NCBI RefSeq assembly: GCF_038502225.1
Contig: NC_091340.1
Span: 31,746,540-31,810,539, forward strand
Direction of reading: 5' to 3'
Origin: Cherax quadricarinatus
Taxonomy: Eukaryota; Arthropoda; Malacostraca; Decapoda; Parastacidae
Length of the DNA: 64,000 nucleotides
Shown here: positions 23,836 to 35,463 of the stretch, piece by piece
Layout: each line of letters opens with the position of its first letter
Position numbering within the stretch: position 1 is the stretch's first letter
Made by a program: the position numbers and the translations under genes
Notes under the pieces: model-generated
Seen by the model: the letters and a program-made list of their open reading frames with translations, nothing else
Database searches by the model: none
Told to the model about the DNA's origin: nothing

Positions 23836-24080
23836 TATTCTGAATTTTAATCAAGGTTGATGGAGTGATTACAACGACTCCAGCGTGAAGGACTCATTAC
23901 TTGTCAGACACAGCAACATCTCTGCCGGGCCGGGACAAGACCGGCGGACCTACTACAGTACAGTACAGTAATCTTGTGTTCTTGCTATAGGAAATGGTAC
24001 ATCGGTTACCAAAAACCCATTTCTGTAGATTTATTTATATCTTATAAACTCAGGCATGACTGTTCACTGTACATACTATA

Positions 24081-24199
24081 CCACGGGTGGGGTTTGAACC
24101 CGCGGTCAGAGAGTCTCAAAACTCCAGACCATCGCGTTAGCCACTGGGACTGATGGTTACAATAAGATTCATCCACAAATGCAAGTTTTTACAAACATG
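24081..24199 (-). mobile_element. tRNA-like SINE, left arm of foldback pair
   Basis: Minus strand: CCAGTGGCTAACGCGATGG (A-box region) and CGGGTTCAAACCCC (B box GGTTCAAACCC), followed by CACCCGTGGTA. Inverted partner at 24262-24425. Confidence 0.65.
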
Positions 24200-24261
24200 T
24201 TGACGGCTTTGAGGGGACTTGAGCTAGAGTTCGTCACTGCCATGCTAGCGGGAGATTCGTC

Positions 24262-24425
24262 TGTAAAAACTTGCATTTGTGGTCGCAGTGGTGCCTACGC
24301 TAACCTTCCTATGGTGCAGAAATATACTTGGATGAATCTTATTGAAGCTAGCTGATCCAGTGGCTAACGCGACGGTCTGGAGTTTTGAAACTCTGACCGC
24401 GGGTTCAAACCCCACCCGTGGTATG
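24262..24425 (+). mobile_element. tRNA-like SINE, right arm of foldback pair
   Basis: Same signals on the plus strand: CCAGTGGCTAACGCGACGG and CGGGTTCAAACCCC. The inner ends (AAATGCAAGTTTTTAC and its complement) also pair. This arm has ~45 bp more inner sequence than the other. The spacer (24200-24261) matches the relic at 8950. Confidence 0.65.
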
Positions 24426-24429
24426 GTTT

Positions 24430-25104
24430 GTTTGCAATCCTGTCATCCCGATTTCGTGGTTCACTGTACAAACCCCTACAACTCAGAACCTCTTTCATGA
24501 ATGCCATCCATTTCACCCTTCCTTAGATGACCCCTTCCCTTCCACCCATCCAGTCCAGGCAGCCTTGAGGAAGACCTCAAGAAGACGTTTTCTAAACACC
24601 AAGAGAACGTGTTTAGAAAACCGCAACACCCAGCATCATTATAACAATAGAAATAAGTCATAAAAAGAATTGAAAACACCGAAAACCAACAATAACGACC
24701 AATAAAAAATTTTCCCTGCGTGAAGAGTCGCCTCCAGTGTCATCACGACCAAGTCGACAAAAAAATGGCTGACATTTCTAGATGGATAAACCAAACCATA
24801 ATACATAATTCCATGCAGTGACTGCTATAAGATTTACGTTGCAGAAAAGAGAAACTTAAAAGAAATATTATTAAGCATAGATAATCAGATCAGACTAATT
24901 ATATGAGCAGTGAGGGAGTCGAACAGAGGAATTCATGAAAGCAAGTGATGAAATTTTCCGATTCCTGTCGAAATAAATGGAAAATATGGACAGACATGCT
25001 ATGAAATATCTCCCATCATGATATCTGACACAATGATATAGACCTATGGCATTATTAACCGGCAGAATTTTTGGTAATGCAGATTTTGAGTCTAGTGTCC
25101 TGTT
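24430..25104. other. No recognisable feature
   Basis: Mixed and AT-rich sequence with no gene, tandem array or transposon motif that I recognise. Confidence 0.4.
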
Positions 25105-28100
25105 CATCAGCACCAGCCTGGTCCATCTGCCTAGTCCACCAGCCTGGTCCACCTACCTGCTCCGTCCGCCTGGTTCACCTGCCTTGTCCAACAGCCAGGT
25201 CTACCTGCCTAGTCCACCTGCCTGGTCCACCTGCCTAGTCCGCCCGCCTGGTCTACCTGCCTGGTCCACAATTCTGGTTCACCCGCCTGGTAAACCAGCC
25301 TGATCCACCAGCCTGATCCACCAGCCTGGTTCACCTGCCCGGTAAACCAGCCTGGTCCACCTGCCTGGTCCGCCTGCCTGGTCCATCAGCCTGCTTCACC
25401 TGCCTGGTCCACCAGCTTGGTCCACCAGCCTGTTCCACCTGCCTGGTCCACCTGCCTGGCCCAAGAGTCTGGTCCACCTGCCTGGTCCATGAGCCTGTTC
25501 CACCCGCCTGGTACACCACACTGGTCCCAGCCTGGTCCACCTACCTGGTCCACCTGGTTGGTACACCTGCCTGGTACACCTGCCTGGCCCATCTGTCTGG
25601 TCCACCAGTCTGGTCCACCTGCCTGGTCCACCTGCCTGGTACCCCTGCCTGATCCACTAGCCTGGTCACCCTGCCTGGTCCACCAGCCCAATCCACCAGC
25701 CTGGTTCACCTGCCCGGTAAACCACTCTGGTCCACCTGCCTAGTCAGTCTGCCTGGTCCACCAGCCTAGTTCACCTGCCTGGTCCACCTGCCTGGTTCAC
25801 CTGCCTGGTCCACCTGCCTGGTCCACCTGCCTAGTCCCCCTGCCTGATCCACTTGCCTGGTCCGCCCGTCTGGTCCACCTGCCTGATCCACTTGCCTGGT
25901 CCGCCCGCCTGGTCCACCAGCCTGGTCAACCCGCCTGGTTCACATGCCATGTTTATCTGCCTTGTCTACCTGCATTGTCCACCTACCTGGTTCACTAGCC
26001 TGGACCACCTGTCTGGTTCACCTGCCTGGTCCACCTGCCTGGTCCACCAGCCTGGTCCACCTGCCTGGCGCACCAGCCTAGTTCCCCTGCCTGATCCACT
26101 TGCCTGGTCCGCCCGCCTGGTTCACCTGCCTGGTCCAACTGCCTGGTCCACCTGCATAGTCCCCCTGCCTGATCCACTTGCCTGGTCCGCCCGCCTAGTC
26201 CCCCTGCCTAATCCACTTGCCTGGTCCACCCGCCTGGTCCACCAGCCTGGTCAACCCGCCTGGTTCACCAGCCTGGTCAACCCGCCTGGTCCACCAGCCT
26301 GGTCAACCCGCCTGGTTCACATGCCATGTCCATCTGCCTGGTCTATCTGCATTGTTCACCTGCCTGGTTCACTAGCCTGGTCAACCCTGCCTGATTCACG
26401 TGCCTGGCCCATCAGCCTGGTCTACCTGCCTGGTCTACCTGTCTGGTCCACCTGCCTGATTCACCTGCCTGGTCCACCTGCCTGGTCCACCTGCCTGGTC
26501 CACCAGCCTGTTCCACCTGCCTGGTCCACCTGCCTGGCCCAAGAGTCTGGTCCACCTGCCTGGCCCAAGAATCTGGTCAACTTGCCTGGTTCACCTGCCT
26601 GGTCCATCAGCCTGGTCCACCTGCCTGGTCCATGAGCCTGTTCCACCCTCCTGGTACACCAGCCTGGTCCACCAGCCTCGTCCACCTACCTGGTCCACCT
26701 GCTTGCTCCACCTGCCTGGTACACCTGCCTGGCCCATCTGTCTGGTAGACCAGCCTGGTCCACCTGCCTGGTCCACCTGCCTGATCCCCCTGCCTGGTCC
26801 ACCAGCCTGGTCCCCCTGCCTGGTCCACCGGCCCGATCCACCAGCCTGGTCCACCTGCCCGGTAAACCATCCTTGTCCACCTGCTTGGTCCACCTGCCTG
26901 GTACACCTGCCTGGCCCATCTGTCTGGTCCACCAGCCTGGTCCACCTGCCTGGTCCACCAGCCTGGTCCACCTGCCTGGTCCACCTGCCTGGTCCCCCTG
27001 CCTGGTCCACCAGCCTGGTCCCCCTGCCTGGTCCACCGGCCCGATCCACCAGCCTGGTTCACCTGCCCGGTAAACCATCCTTGTCCACCTGCTTGGTCCA
27101 CCTGCCTGGTACACCTGCCTGGCCCATCTGTCTGGTCCACCAGCCTGGTCCACCTGCCTGGTCCACCAGCCTGGTCCACCTGCCTGGTCGGTCTGCCTGG
27201 TCCACCAGCCTAGTTCACCTGCCTGGTCCACCTGCCTGGTCCACCTGCCTAGTCCCTGCCTGATCGACTTGCCTGGTCCACCTGCCTGGTCCACCTGCCT
27301 GGTCTACCAGCCTGGTCCACCAGCCTTGTCCACAAGCATTGTCCACCAGCCTGGTCCACCTGCCTGGTCCCCCTGCCTGGTCCACCTGCCCGGTCCACCT
27401 GACTAATCCCCCTGCCTGGTCCACCAGCCTGGCCCACCAGCCTGGTCCGCCCGCCTAGTCCACCTGCCTGATTCACCAGCCTGGTCCACCTGCCTGGTCC
27501 ACCTGCCTGGTCCACCAGCCTGTTCCACCTGCCTGGTCCACCTGCCTGGCCCAAGAGTCTGGTCCACCTGCCTGGCCCAAGAATCTGGTCAACCTGCCTA
27601 ATTCACCTGCCTGGTCCACCAGCCTGGTCCACCTGCCTGATTCACCTGCCTGTTGCACCCTCCTGGTACACCAGCCTGGTCCACCAGCCTGGTCCACCTA
27701 CCTGGTCCACCTGCTTTGTCCACCTGCCTGGTACACCTGCCTGGCCCATCTGTCTGGTAGACCAGCCTGGTCCACCTGCCTGGTCCATCTGCCTGGTCCC
27801 CCTGCCTGGTCTACCAGCTTGGTCCCCCTGCCTTGTCCACCGGCCCGATCCACCAGCCTGGTTCACCTGCCCGGTAAACCATCCTTGTCCACCTGCTTGG
27901 TCCACCTGCCTAGTACACCTGCCTGGCCCATCTGTCTGGTCCACCAGCCTGGTCCACCTGCCTGGTCCACCTGCCTGGTCCCCCTGCCTGGTCCACCAGC
28001 CTGGTCCTCCTGCCTGGTCCACCAGCCCGATCCACCAGCCTGGTTCACCTGCCCGGTAAACCATCCTGGTCCACCTGCCTGGTCGGTCTGCCTGGCCCAC

Positions 28101-28872
28101 CAGCCTAGTTCACCTGCCTGGTCCACCTGCCTGGTCCACCTGCCTAGCCCCCCTGCCTGATCCACTTGCCTGGTCCACGTGCCTGGTCCACCTGCCTGGT
28201 CTACCAGCCTGGTCCACCAGCCTTGTCCACAAGCATTGTCCACCAGCCTGGTCCACCTGCCTGGTCCACCAACCTTGTCCACCAGTCTGGTCCACCAGCC
28301 TGGTCAACCCGCCTGGTTCACATGCCATGTCCATCTGCCTGGTCTACCTGCATTGTCCACCTGCCTGGTTCACTAGCCTGGTCCACCTGCCTGGTCCACC
28401 TGCCTGGTCCACCAGCCTGGTCCACCAACCTGGTCCACCTGTCTGGTCTACCTGCCAGGTCCATCTGCCTGGTCTACCTGCCAGGTCCACCTGCCTGGTC
28501 CACCAGCCTGGTCCACCAGCCTGTTCTGCCCACCTGGTCCACCTGCCTGGTCCACCAGCCTGGTCCACCTGCCTGATTCACCTGCCTGGTCCACCTGCCT
28601 GGTCCAAGAGCCTGGTCCACCTGCCTGGTCCACCAGCCTGTTCCACCCGCCTGGTACACCAGCCTGGTCCACCAGCCTGGTTCAATTGCCTGGTCTATCA
28701 GCCTGTTCCACGAGCCAGGTTCACCTGCCTGGTCCACCTGCCTGGTCCACCTGCCTTTTCCCCTGCCTGGTCCACTTGCCTGGTCCGCCCGCCTGGTTCA
28801 CCTGTCTGGTCCACCAGCCTGGTCCACCCGCGTGGTCCACCAGCCTGGTCCACCAGTCTGGTCCACCTGCCT
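25105..28872. repeat. 13-bp minisatellite, about 290 copies
   Basis: The unit is CTGCCTGGTCCAC with frequent CAG for CTG and other single-base variants. Three units make 39 nt, so frames read a 13-residue Pro/Trp/Ser repeat in every phase and on both strands. These are not genes. The array runs directly into (TA)n. Confidence 0.95.
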
Positions 28873-29271
<399 letters not shown>

Positions 29272-29862
29272 AGTCTCTCTCTCTCGCTTTCCAGGCGACG
29301 GTTCCAGCAGAGTCTCTCTCTCTCGCTTTCCAGGCGACGGTTCCAGCAGAGTCTCTCTCTCTCGCTTTCCAGGCGACGGTTCCAGCAGAGTCTCTCTCGC
29401 TTTCCAGGCGACGGTTCCAGCAGAGTCTCTCTCTCTCGCTTTCCAGGCGACGGTTCCAGCAGAGTCTCTCTCTCTCGCTTTCCAGGCGACGGTTCCAGCA
29501 GAGTCTCTCTCTCTCGCTTTCCAGGCGACGGTTCCAGCAGAGTCTCTCTCTCTCGCTTTCCAGGCGACGGTTCCAGCAGAGTCTCTCTCTCTCGCTTTCC
29601 AGGCGACGGTTCCAGCAGAGTCTCTCTCTCTCGCTTTCCAGGCGACGGTTCCAGCAGAGTCTCTCTCTCTCGCTTTCCAGGCGACGGTTCCAGCAGAGTC
29701 TCTCTCTCTCGCTTTCCAGGCGACAGTTCCAGCAGAGTCTCTCTCTCTCTCGCTTTCCAGGCGACGGTTCCAGCAGAGTCTCTCTCTCTCGCTTTCCAGG
29801 CGACGGTTCCAGCAGAGTCTCTCTCTCTCTCGCTTTCCAGGCGACGGTTCCAGCAGACTCCG
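29272..29862. repeat. 39-bp minisatellite, about 15 copies
   Basis: The unit contains a (TC)n tract followed by GCTTTCCAGGCGACGG and TTCCAGCAGAG. The length is a multiple of 3 with small CT-tract variation, so frames are open on both strands. Each unit resembles a 3' splice acceptor (polypyrimidine tract plus CAG/G). Confidence 0.95.
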
Positions 29863-29914
29863 TCTGATCGACGATGTTTATTGATTTTAACCCCATCAGT
29901 GATCACCTGAGTGC

Positions 29915-30090
29915 TCACTGTACTCACCTATTTGTGGTTTCAAGGGTCGATTCATAGCTCATGGCCTCACCTCCTCACTGATTGCTACTGTGTCCTCTCC
30001 CCTGCTCCATGTGGTTTATCAAACCTCGTCTTAAAACTACGTATGCACCAGCCTCCTTTATTGAGTCTTTCTATACCACGATCCTTTTTT
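29915..30090 (-). mobile_element. CR1-like LINE 3' fragment
   Basis: On the plus strand TACTCACCTATTTGTGG, CGATTCATAGCTCATGG and TTTATCAAACCTCGTC are the complement of the copy A 3' region. It continues a short way into the coding end. Confidence 0.7.
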
Positions 30091-31157
30091 ACAACGTGTT
30101 GACGTGTAATTCCTCGCTATCCGTTGTGGTTCAATTAAAAGTCACTAGAATCTTTAATACAGATACATTGCCGCGTGGAATGAAGCGTTGTTGTCTAAAG
30201 TTTTCTCTCGTTTTCCATGGTATTGCATATTGCAGTTGAAAATTTCCTGCAACACTTGGATAGAAACAGCATAATTTGAATCTTTTCTCATGAATTTTCC
30301 AACTGTCAGATTCCTCATTTGAAGATTGATGGTGTTGTCACAGATTAGTTTCAAACACAGTAAAAGGTCTTCAATATCTTCTCCATCTTCTTGTAGTAGC
30401 AAGAGAGATTCACTGCTAGACACTACTAGACCTGCTAGACGCTGCTAAACACTGCTAGACATTTCCATCGAGTTTCACAGTCTTTCTTAAGCAGCGATTT
30501 AGCATTCTGTTTAAATACAAGAATTATATTTTACGTGTGAGCTCTGTTAACCAGCTTCCAAACTCTAGGCAGCAAGACTTTTATATATCCATCAGTCACG
30601 TCTTGTAAACAAAGTTGCAGGATGTGGATACGTCATCGAAAAGAAGGAACACTATCATCTGCTCTTGTGACACGACTTAAGAGGCACGTAAGTTCCTCCG
30701 TCTTCTAATAACATATTAATTTTTCCACTTTAATCTACCTTGTCCATAATTACTAATGCATTTGCTTTGTCTGTTTCATAAGGTGAAGTCCAGGATCTTT
30801 CCTTAATTCCTGGTATAACTTAACAAGTCTTTGAGAACAAATGTGATAGTAATTTTGGATAAGGTGGGTTATAGTGGAAAAATAAACATGTTATTAGAAG
30901 ACGGGGGAAATTACGTGCCACTTAACGTTTGCGTTTATTCCATGACGGTATAAACAGAGTGTCCATCTACTCATATCTCCATCCTAACGAACTCAGCCTC
31001 CCCACCATCACCATCCTCTGCATCATCTCCCATCACCTGTGTATACTGACTCCTTATTTCACCAACTCTGACAGCATATGGATTATTATCCATTATCAAA
31101 GTATCTGCGTTACCTCATTCACAATCTTTTGCAAGCAACCGAGAAGATTATTACTTT
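30091..31157. other. No confident feature
   Basis: AT-rich sequence. A minus-strand frame at 30423-30154 (89 codons, containing EDGEDIEDLLLCLKLICD) shows no family I recognise and could be chance. The CTGCTAGAC-like repeats at ~30415-30460 are short. There is no sign of splice-site-bounded exons. Confidence 0.3.
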
Positions 31158-31195
31158 ACACAAATAACCCGCACATAAAAGAGAGAAGCTTACTA

Positions 31196-31229
31196 CGACG
31201 TTTCGGTCAGACTTGGACCATTGACAAAG
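31196..31229 (-). ncRNA. Hammerhead-like hairpin core (relic)
   Basis: Minus strand: GGTC, loop CAAGTCT, GACC, then GAAACGTCG. The upstream CUGANGA equivalent is degenerate. Confidence 0.3.
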
Positions 31230-31277
31230 TCACACTAACCAGAGGAGGAGCAGGACGGCTATATATAGGCAGGAAGA

Positions 31278-31308
<31 letters not shown>

Positions 31309-31372
31309 CAAGAGTTGTATATAATACCGACAAGATGAAATTAAAACACATGCACAACACTCGGGCATCCCC

Positions 31373-31398
31373 GGTCCAAGTCGGACCGAAACGTCGTG
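31373..31398 (+). ncRNA. Hammerhead-like hairpin core (relic)
   Basis: A perfect 5-bp stem GGTCC/GGACC with loop AAGTC is followed at once by GAAACGTCG. No CUGANGA is visible upstream. Confidence 0.3.
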
Positions 31399-31611
31399 GT
31401 AAGCTTCTCTCTTTTATGTGCGGGTTATTTGTGTATTGTTCCAGTCACGGTATTGTGCCTTTTTTTGTTATTATTACTTTTCTCAGCACGTGTTGCTCTT
31501 CGTGGTGTTTTCATCACAGGAGCTGTGATAACTTGACCTCACTGCTACAGCTTGAATATTCATCCCTGTGTAGTGTCACTCAAGACAAGTGCTTAGACCA
31601 GTCTTGTTTAT

Positions 31612-31950
31612 AAAACTGACAAGTTGATCATGAGACACTTGGAAATCTTTACTGTGGAAACGTTTCGCCAGTCAGTGGCTTCCTGTGAATTGGACTGAGA
31701 AAGCCAGTGGTTTCCTCTGTATTGGAGTGAGAAAGCCAGTGGCTTCCTCTTTACGGGACTGAGAAAGCCAGTGGCTTCCTCTGTACTGGACTGAGAAAAC
31801 CAGCGGCTTCCTCTGTACTGGACTGAGAAAGCCAGCGGCTTCCTCTGTACTGGACTGAGAAAGCCAGTGTTTCCTCTGTACTGGACTGAGAAAACCAGTG
31901 GCGGGCGAAACGTTACCACAAACCAGGATTTCCAAGTGCTCTATGAGTGC
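31612..31950. mobile_element. Penelope-like foldback relic with internal 32-bp minisatellite
   Basis: The left end carries a minus-oriented core (31656-31685, GGAAACGTTTCGCC). The right end carries a plus-oriented one (31885-31918). Between 31690 and 31890 a ~32-bp unit (GACTGAGAAAGCCAGTGG plus CTTCCTCTGTACT) is repeated about seven times. The unit is itself the first half of the right-hand core, so the array looks like an expansion of that half. Confidence 0.5.
31885..31918 (+). ncRNA. Hammerhead-like hairpin core (relic)
   Basis: CTGAGAA, then CCAGTGGCGGG and GCGAAACGTTACC. This is close to CUGANGA...GAAA but with A in place of the core G. Confidence 0.3.
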
Positions 31951-32534
31951 CAAAATCATCAACATGTTCGTCGTGACACTTACCATTCGACCACAGAACT
32001 GAGGTCTTAATTCAGATATTTACCTGTTAGCATCTGGTAAAGTTAGCAAATAGTTAGCTTTTCACCTCAGGATAAGTCCAAAGTTAGACAAAACTGGTCT
32101 GATTATCTAGATGAGATGTCAGATTTCCAGACACAGAGGGAAGAGCACTTTCACTGCAACTGCTTTTACTGCAAAGTTTACTCACATCACGTCTGACATG
32201 ACGAAGTCGTGGGACCTTTCCAGAAGGTCAAGAAATATTGAAATAGATTGATATCATCTATTACAACCCAGGAGTCCCAAAGGCCTGTTATCCTGGGTGT
32301 AAAGGGAGCAAAATAAACACAACAGAAAAGCTCTTGACTTGTATTATCCTTCACCAATTTAGAATAGAAGTATGTACAATATATACATTTTGTACAGCAA
32401 TAGTTATTAGTGCACTCCACGGTAAGCAAGGCAGAATAGAAGAATAGACCGTGCTTCAACCAGCTCTAGAATGGAAATGACAAGGGCAGACAGGAGAGTG
32501 GTACCCACATCACCTCTGCGATTGCCAAAACCAT
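31951..32534. other. No recognisable feature
   Basis: AT-rich sequence without tandem structure or motif I can name. Confidence 0.4.
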
Positions 32535-32690
32535 CTTCTCATTGGCTGGAACCTGGGTACTGATTACACGACGGGGCCCCATCATCAATCCTTAGTCCCT
32601 GGTTCGCTGGTTGGGGGAGATAGCCTTTCAATGAGGGTGTGTACATGTGCTGAATAAAGGTTACGTACTCTCTGCATGCCACATCATCTC
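32535..32690 (+). repeat. Dispersed repeat shared with 16463-16610
   Basis: Shares GGTTCGCTGGTTGGG and CTGCATGCCACA in the same order with the minus-strand copy at 16.5 kb. CTGAATAAAGG at ~32650 is a possible polyadenylation signal. Confidence 0.45.
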
Positions 32691-32997
32691 TGGCTTTCCT
32701 CCCCGTCATGTCATCATCTCAGCTTCTTGGTAACCTTCTTGGAATGTCTCAGTCAGATTTCGTCTGCAATAACCAGTCAATGGCTTACACTGTACATTTC
32801 AGTAACTTACAGTGTAATCCCATTAGCTTGCACATCTCAATAACTCACACTGTACATCTCAGTAACACTGTACATCTGAACCAGTCTCTGGTACAAATGA
32901 ACAAGCATCAAGCTTGCATTTAGCAGTGTTGATAGTGAAAGTGAAAAATGTAAACCCTGTCAGATCTCACTGTTATCCCATCCTTGGCATGACACGA

Positions 32998-33140
32998 TAC
33001 CTGAGGAAGATGAGAAGGACGAGAAATGAGACGAAGACCAGACTGATGAGTAGGATGAGAAAGATGAGAAATACGAGAATGATGAGGATGAGAAAGATGA
33101 AAGAAATGAGAATGATGAGAAATATGAGAAGGGAGTAGGA
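32998..33140. repeat. Imperfect purine-rich GATGAGAA-type repeat
   Basis: About 140 bp of loosely repeated GATGAGAAA units. A frame rich in Met, Arg and Lys runs through it by composition only. Confidence 0.7.
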
Positions 33141-33216
33141 AAAAAAATGCAGTGACACTCTTCGTTAATCTGTGAGGTAAAAGGACACAAGTGCAACTAA
33201 TGCGACATTTAACTGT

Positions 33217-33249
33217 GGCAACGTTTCGCTCTCCAGGAGCTTCGTTAAG
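33217..33249 (-). ncRNA. Hammerhead-like hairpin core (relic)
   Basis: Minus strand: TTAACGA, a perfect 4-bp stem GCTC/GAGC with loop CTGGA, then GAAACGTTGCC. Here the core G of CUGANGA is kept, but two other core bases differ. It lies ~200 bp left of the TTAGG block. Confidence 0.35.
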
Positions 33250-33446
33250 CCGTTACACATTCCACCAATATTGTTTCAGTTTGTTGGACGCATCGTTAAT
33301 CCATCGTGTGGTGCACCACACTGGGTAACCAGACTTAATAAACACACACCTTCACCGAACTGCAGCTGCTGGACCCGGTAAGGCTACACGACCTTCTCGT
33401 AGCTATGCCACCATTTACACTTAGGGTTCTCTGCTAATTTTCTTAA

Positions 33447-35068
33447 TGTTAGGTTAGGTTAAGTAGGTTAGGTTCGGTTAGGTAGGTTAGGTTAGGTAGG
33501 TTAGGTGGGTTAGGTAGATTAGGTAGATTAGGTTAGGTTAGAGTAAGTTAGGTTAGGTTAGGCTAGGTTAGGTAACGTTAGGTTAGGTTAGGTTAGAATA
33601 GGTTAAGTAGGTTAGGTTAGATTAGATAAGGTAACGTAAGGTTAGGTTAGGTTAGGTTAGGTTAGGTTAGGTTAGGTTAGGTTAGGTTAGGTTAGGTTAG
33701 GTTAGGTTAGGTTAGGTTAGATTAGGTTAGAGTAAGTTAGGTTAGGTTAGGGTAGGTTAGGTTAGGCTAGGTTAGATTAGGTTAGGTTAGGTTAGGTTAG
33801 GTTAGGTTAGGTTAGGTTAGATTAGGTTAGAGTAAGTTAGGTTAGGTTAGGGTAGGTTAGGTTAGGTTAGGGTAGGTTAGGTTAGGTTAGGTTAGGTTAG
33901 ATTAGGTTAGGTTAGGTTAGGTTAAGTAGGTTAGGTTAGGTTAGGTTAGGTTAGGTTAGGTTACGTTACGTTACGTTACGTTACGTTAGGTTAGGCTAGG
34001 TAAGGTTAAGTTAGGTTAGGTTAGGTTAGGTTAGGTTAGGTTAGGTTAGATTAGGTTAGGTTAGGTTAAGTAGGTTAGGTTAGGTTAGGTTAGGTTAGAT
34101 TAGGTTAGGTTATGTTAGGTTAGGTTAGGTTAGGTTAGTTTAGGCTAGGTAAGGTTAAGTTAGGTTAGGTTAGGTTAGGTTAGGTTAGGTTAGGTTACGT
34201 TAAGTAGGTTAGGTTAGGTTAGGTTAGGTTAGGTTAGGTTAGGTTAAGTTAGGCTAGGTAAGGTTAAGTTAGGATAGGTTAGGTTAGGTTAGATTAGGTT
34301 AGGTTAGGTTAGGTTAGGTTAGGTTAGGTTAGGTTAGGTTAGGTTAGATAAGGTTAAGTTAGGTTAGGTTAGGTTAGGTTAGGTTAGGTTAGGTTAGGTT
34401 AGGTTAGGTTAGGTTAGGTTAGGTTAGGTAAGGTTAAGTTAGGTTAGGTTAGGTTAGGTTAGGTTAGGTTAAGTTAGGTTAGGTAAGGTAAGGTAAGGTA
34501 AAGTTAGGTTAGGTTAGGTAAGGTTATGTTTGGTTAGGTTAGGTTAGCTTAGGTTAGGTTAAGTTAGGCTAGGGAAGGTAAGGTAATGTAAGGTTAGGTT
34601 AGGTTAGGTAAGGTTAGATTAGGTTAGGTTAGGTTAGGTTAGGTTAGGTTAGGTTAGGTTAGATTAGATTATGTTAGATTGGGTTAGGTTAAGTTAGGTT
34701 AGGTTAAGTTAGGTTAGGTTAGGTTAGGATAGGTTAGGTTAGGTTATGTTAGGTTAGGTTAGGTTAGGTTAGGTTAGATTAGGTTAGGATAGGTTAGGAT
34801 AGGTTAGGTAAGGTAAGGTAAGGTAAGGAAAGTTAGGTTAGGTTAGGTAAGGTTATGTTAGGTTAGGTTAGGTCAGCTTAGGTTAGGTTAAGTTAGGCTA
34901 GGGAAGGTAAGGTAAGGTAAGGTTAGGTTAGGTTAGGTAAGGTTAGATTAGATTACGTTAGGTTAGGTTGGATTAGATTATGTTAGATTGGGTTAGGTTA
35001 AGTTAGGTTAGGTTAAGTAAGGTTAAGTTAGGCTAGGTAAGGAAAGGCTAAGTTAGATTCGGTTAAGT
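33447..35068 (+). repeat. Degenerate (TTAGG)n telomere-type repeat, 1.6 kb
   Basis: Long runs of TTAGG on the plus strand are broken by TAAGG, TTACG, TTAGA and GTAGG variants, including five TTACG in a row near 33960. TTAGG is the canonical arthropod telomere repeat. Non-telomeric sequence on both sides shows this is an internal or subtelomeric block, not the chromosome end. Pure runs reach ~70 bp (33640-33720). Degeneracy rises towards the right. Confidence 0.9.
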
Positions 35069-35463
35069 CTTCCTTTTTCTATCTGTCCTTCTTATGTTTG
35101 TATTAAAATCGAGAAAGATATTTTTTTTACTATTGATAAATTATATCTTGTTTGTGTTTTAAATATTTTGTGGTGAGGAGAGAGTTTTGTCGTTGTCTCA
35201 GGTTGTTGCAATGTTGAAAGGACGGCAGCCAACAGCTAAGCAGAGCAACCTTGCTTAAGCGGAGGGAAGGCAGCCAGGGGCGGAGGAAATCAGCTTAGGT
35301 GAAGCAAGTCAGCTTAGGCAGGGAAAACCAGCTTAGGCTGGCCGACCAGCTAGCGCTCTACCAGGAAATCTTTGGCTTGGCAAGAACGACTGAAGATGGA
35401 AGACAGGAGACTACGGAAGAAGAAAAAGAGCAAAATTTATTGTGCATCATCATAGCATCTCAT
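35069..35463. other. No recognisable feature
   Basis: Mixed sequence with short repeats of CAGCTTAGG (35290-35340), which may be decayed tandem units. No domain recognised in the open frame at 35299-35592. Confidence 0.35.

Larger units (their letters stand above)
31158..31440. mobile_element. Foldback Penelope-like relic
   Basis: Left arm 31158-31222 (minus orientation) and right arm 31371-31434 (plus) are inverted copies: each reads GAAACGTCGT, then AAGCTTCTCTC, then ATGTGCGGGTTATTTGTGTA. Between them lie a TATA-like CTATATATAGG, a (GTA)n tract (31279-31308) and ATAATACCGACAAGATG. A similar TAAAATACCGACAATATG lies near the end of the insertion at 52.2 kb. Confidence 0.55.

Noticed and set aside
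30154..30423. Host exon on the minus strand (89 codons)
   Set aside because: No recognisable domain, no splice context and AT-rich surroundings. Kept only as a remark.
32914..33138. Met/Arg/Lys-rich small protein
   Set aside because: Produced by the imperfect GATGAGAA repeat. Composition only.
33447..35068. True chromosome end
   Set aside because: Complex sequence and a 13-kb satellite continue to the right, and the repeat is degenerate.
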